Source: Pithys albifrons albifrons (Eukaryota > Chordata > Aves > Passeriformes > Thamnophilidae). Taken from it: 64,000 nt of DNA. The DNA lies in assembly GCF_047495875.1 (NCBI RefSeq), contig NC_092471.1:11491001-11555000 (forward strand). The letters are read 5' to 3'. The notes below the pieces were generated by a model that did no database searches, was not told where the DNA came from, and saw nothing but the letters and a program-made list of their open reading frames with translations. Shown piece after piece: positions 62,941-64,000 of the stretch. The stretch's first letter is position 1. The number at the start of each line of letters is the position of its first letter. A program made the translations under genes and the position numbers.

Positions 62941-64000
62941 CAAGAGAAATCCTTGTCTGCCCAAATATTTGCTTTAAACAGGCTGGCTGGGCAGGAGGCA
63001 GTGCTAAACCATCTTTGGACTCTGCTCATTGTGGCTGCTGGAAATCACTTTGGGCTTTATTACAGAGAGCCATCTCTAGTCTGATCTAATTTGCTTTTGC
63101 TCCAGAAAATCACTTCATAGCTATGGGTGTTTGCTGCAGTTGGTGCCCCATCAACTGAAGTAAATAGGAGAGCATTTAGAGCTGGCTGTGTTGGCTCAAG
63201 ATTGCCTGTTAGAAAGCAAATCCTTGGATGCTGGGTTATAGCAGTTTAGGAGCTGCAGAAATGAGATTTAGCAAGAACCATTTACCTTCAGTCAGTAATT
63301 AATAATACACAAATGTCCTAATGACTTCCACTCCCAGCTACACTCTTTAGTGCAGTGCTCCTGTGTTACAAAGGGGTCCTGTCCTGTCCTGCAATTCTGC
63401 TCAGCAGTTCTTCAGTTTATATCCCCTCTCAGCTCTCACATATGGATGAACCAGACCCAAGGAAGTTTCTGCAGAGCACAGCTTCAGCAAAACCTGCCCT
63501 GAACTCATCACTGCAGCAGCATAATATAGCTTGGCACAACTGTATTATAGCATTGCATTCCTGTGCTGTAGTTAAGGCCTGTCAGCAATTTCATTATCGA
63601 GTCCTATTTTTAGCTGTTTGCAACTTCAAAAAATAATAAAAGCATTTACAGAGCAGGCTTAATCTGAACAATACTTTTTTTCTGGCTGGGGAATGTAATG
63701 ATATACATTCTGTGTGCGTATGACAGTACAAGGAGTTTCTTCATCTACATTAAAAATCTGCTGACGTGTGTTTCTTTATATATTTTCCTGTTATTTATTG
63801 TTATTCTCAAATGGCTTCTAATAAAGTTGCAATTTATTGCAAAACTTTCCTAGTGACCCAATGGTATTAATGTGGAATAATGTTATGCATGAGCTGTGTA
63901 AAGATGAACATTCACAGAGTGCATTACTGTCGTGATACAGGTGATATTATGCTGATGATTATTGATGAAGACATTCCCCTTGACTCCACGGATGAGGTGT
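62941..64000. other. noncoding stretch; conserved-looking at its end
   Basis: No gene is supported. A (GTCCT)3 word lies at about 63376. CCATCAACTGAAGTAAATAGGA at about 63148 faintly recalls the CCATTGAAGTCAATGG core of old palindromic repeats. The last 300 bases are AT-rich and repeat-free, with TTGCAATTTATTGCAAAAC and TCGTGATACAGGTGATAT, and are a further candidate conserved element. Confidence 0.45.

Noticed and set aside
1..64000. LTR/endogenous retrovirus, CRISPR array, tRNA, rRNA or snRNA genes
   Set aside because: None of the diagnostic features (paired LTRs with TG...CA ends, spaced direct repeats, tRNA arms, conserved snRNA words) was seen by eye; small or diverged cases could be missed.

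Overview
The window reads as nuclear DNA of a bird, most likely from a gene desert or the inside of a very long intron. The call rests on at least six fragments of the non-LTR retrotransposon CR1, several ending in the avian-type 3' terminus (CCTTCCAACC... followed by a TTCTATGA-like end). Further support comes from AT-rich, CpG-poor sequence and low-complexity A/C-rich and T/G-rich tracts. There is no bacterial-style gene packing, no operon, no rRNA, tRNA or CRISPR, and no recognisable LTR or endogenous retrovirus. The species cannot be named from this; a songbird-like genome is a guess.

No protein-coding gene could be supported. The open frames are short (none above about 155 codons), often open on both strands at once, and do not read as known domains. 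The closest thing to coding sequence is a stretch on the minus strand at about 1495-1860. It reads like a protein fragment behind an acceptor-like site but carries an in-frame stop, so it is listed as a weak pseudogene candidate.

Layout. 0-9 kb: A/C-rich tract, the pseudogene candidate, a G-run/A-run/T-run block, a G-rich motif, a perfect 49-bp tandem duplication beside a CTCF-like inverted repeat, an old palindromic amniote repeat and an old CR1 relic. 9-20 kb: a clear minus-strand CR1 at 13.4 kb, a conserved-looking segment at 16.6 kb, a 40-bp pyrimidine tandem repeat at 18.4 kb and two CR1 copies joined end to end at 19.6-20.1 kb. 20-38 kb: mostly featureless, with small repeats, a hairpin and two segments that look like conserved noncoding elements. 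38-49 kb: a CR1 carrying a CTCF-core-like motif, simple repeats and a short CR1 3' end at 41.9 kb. 49-64 kb: few repeats and several candidate conserved segments. It also has a juxtaposed acceptor/donor (candidate recursive splice site, + strand) at 56,713/56,714, a 29-nt Z-DNA-prone run and a short CR1 end at 62.9 kb.

The overall picture is a regulatory or intronic landscape, not a gene cluster. The most interesting lead is the candidate recursive splice site inside a conserved-looking segment: if real, it would place the window inside a long + strand intron. No convincing undescribed multi-gene system was found.
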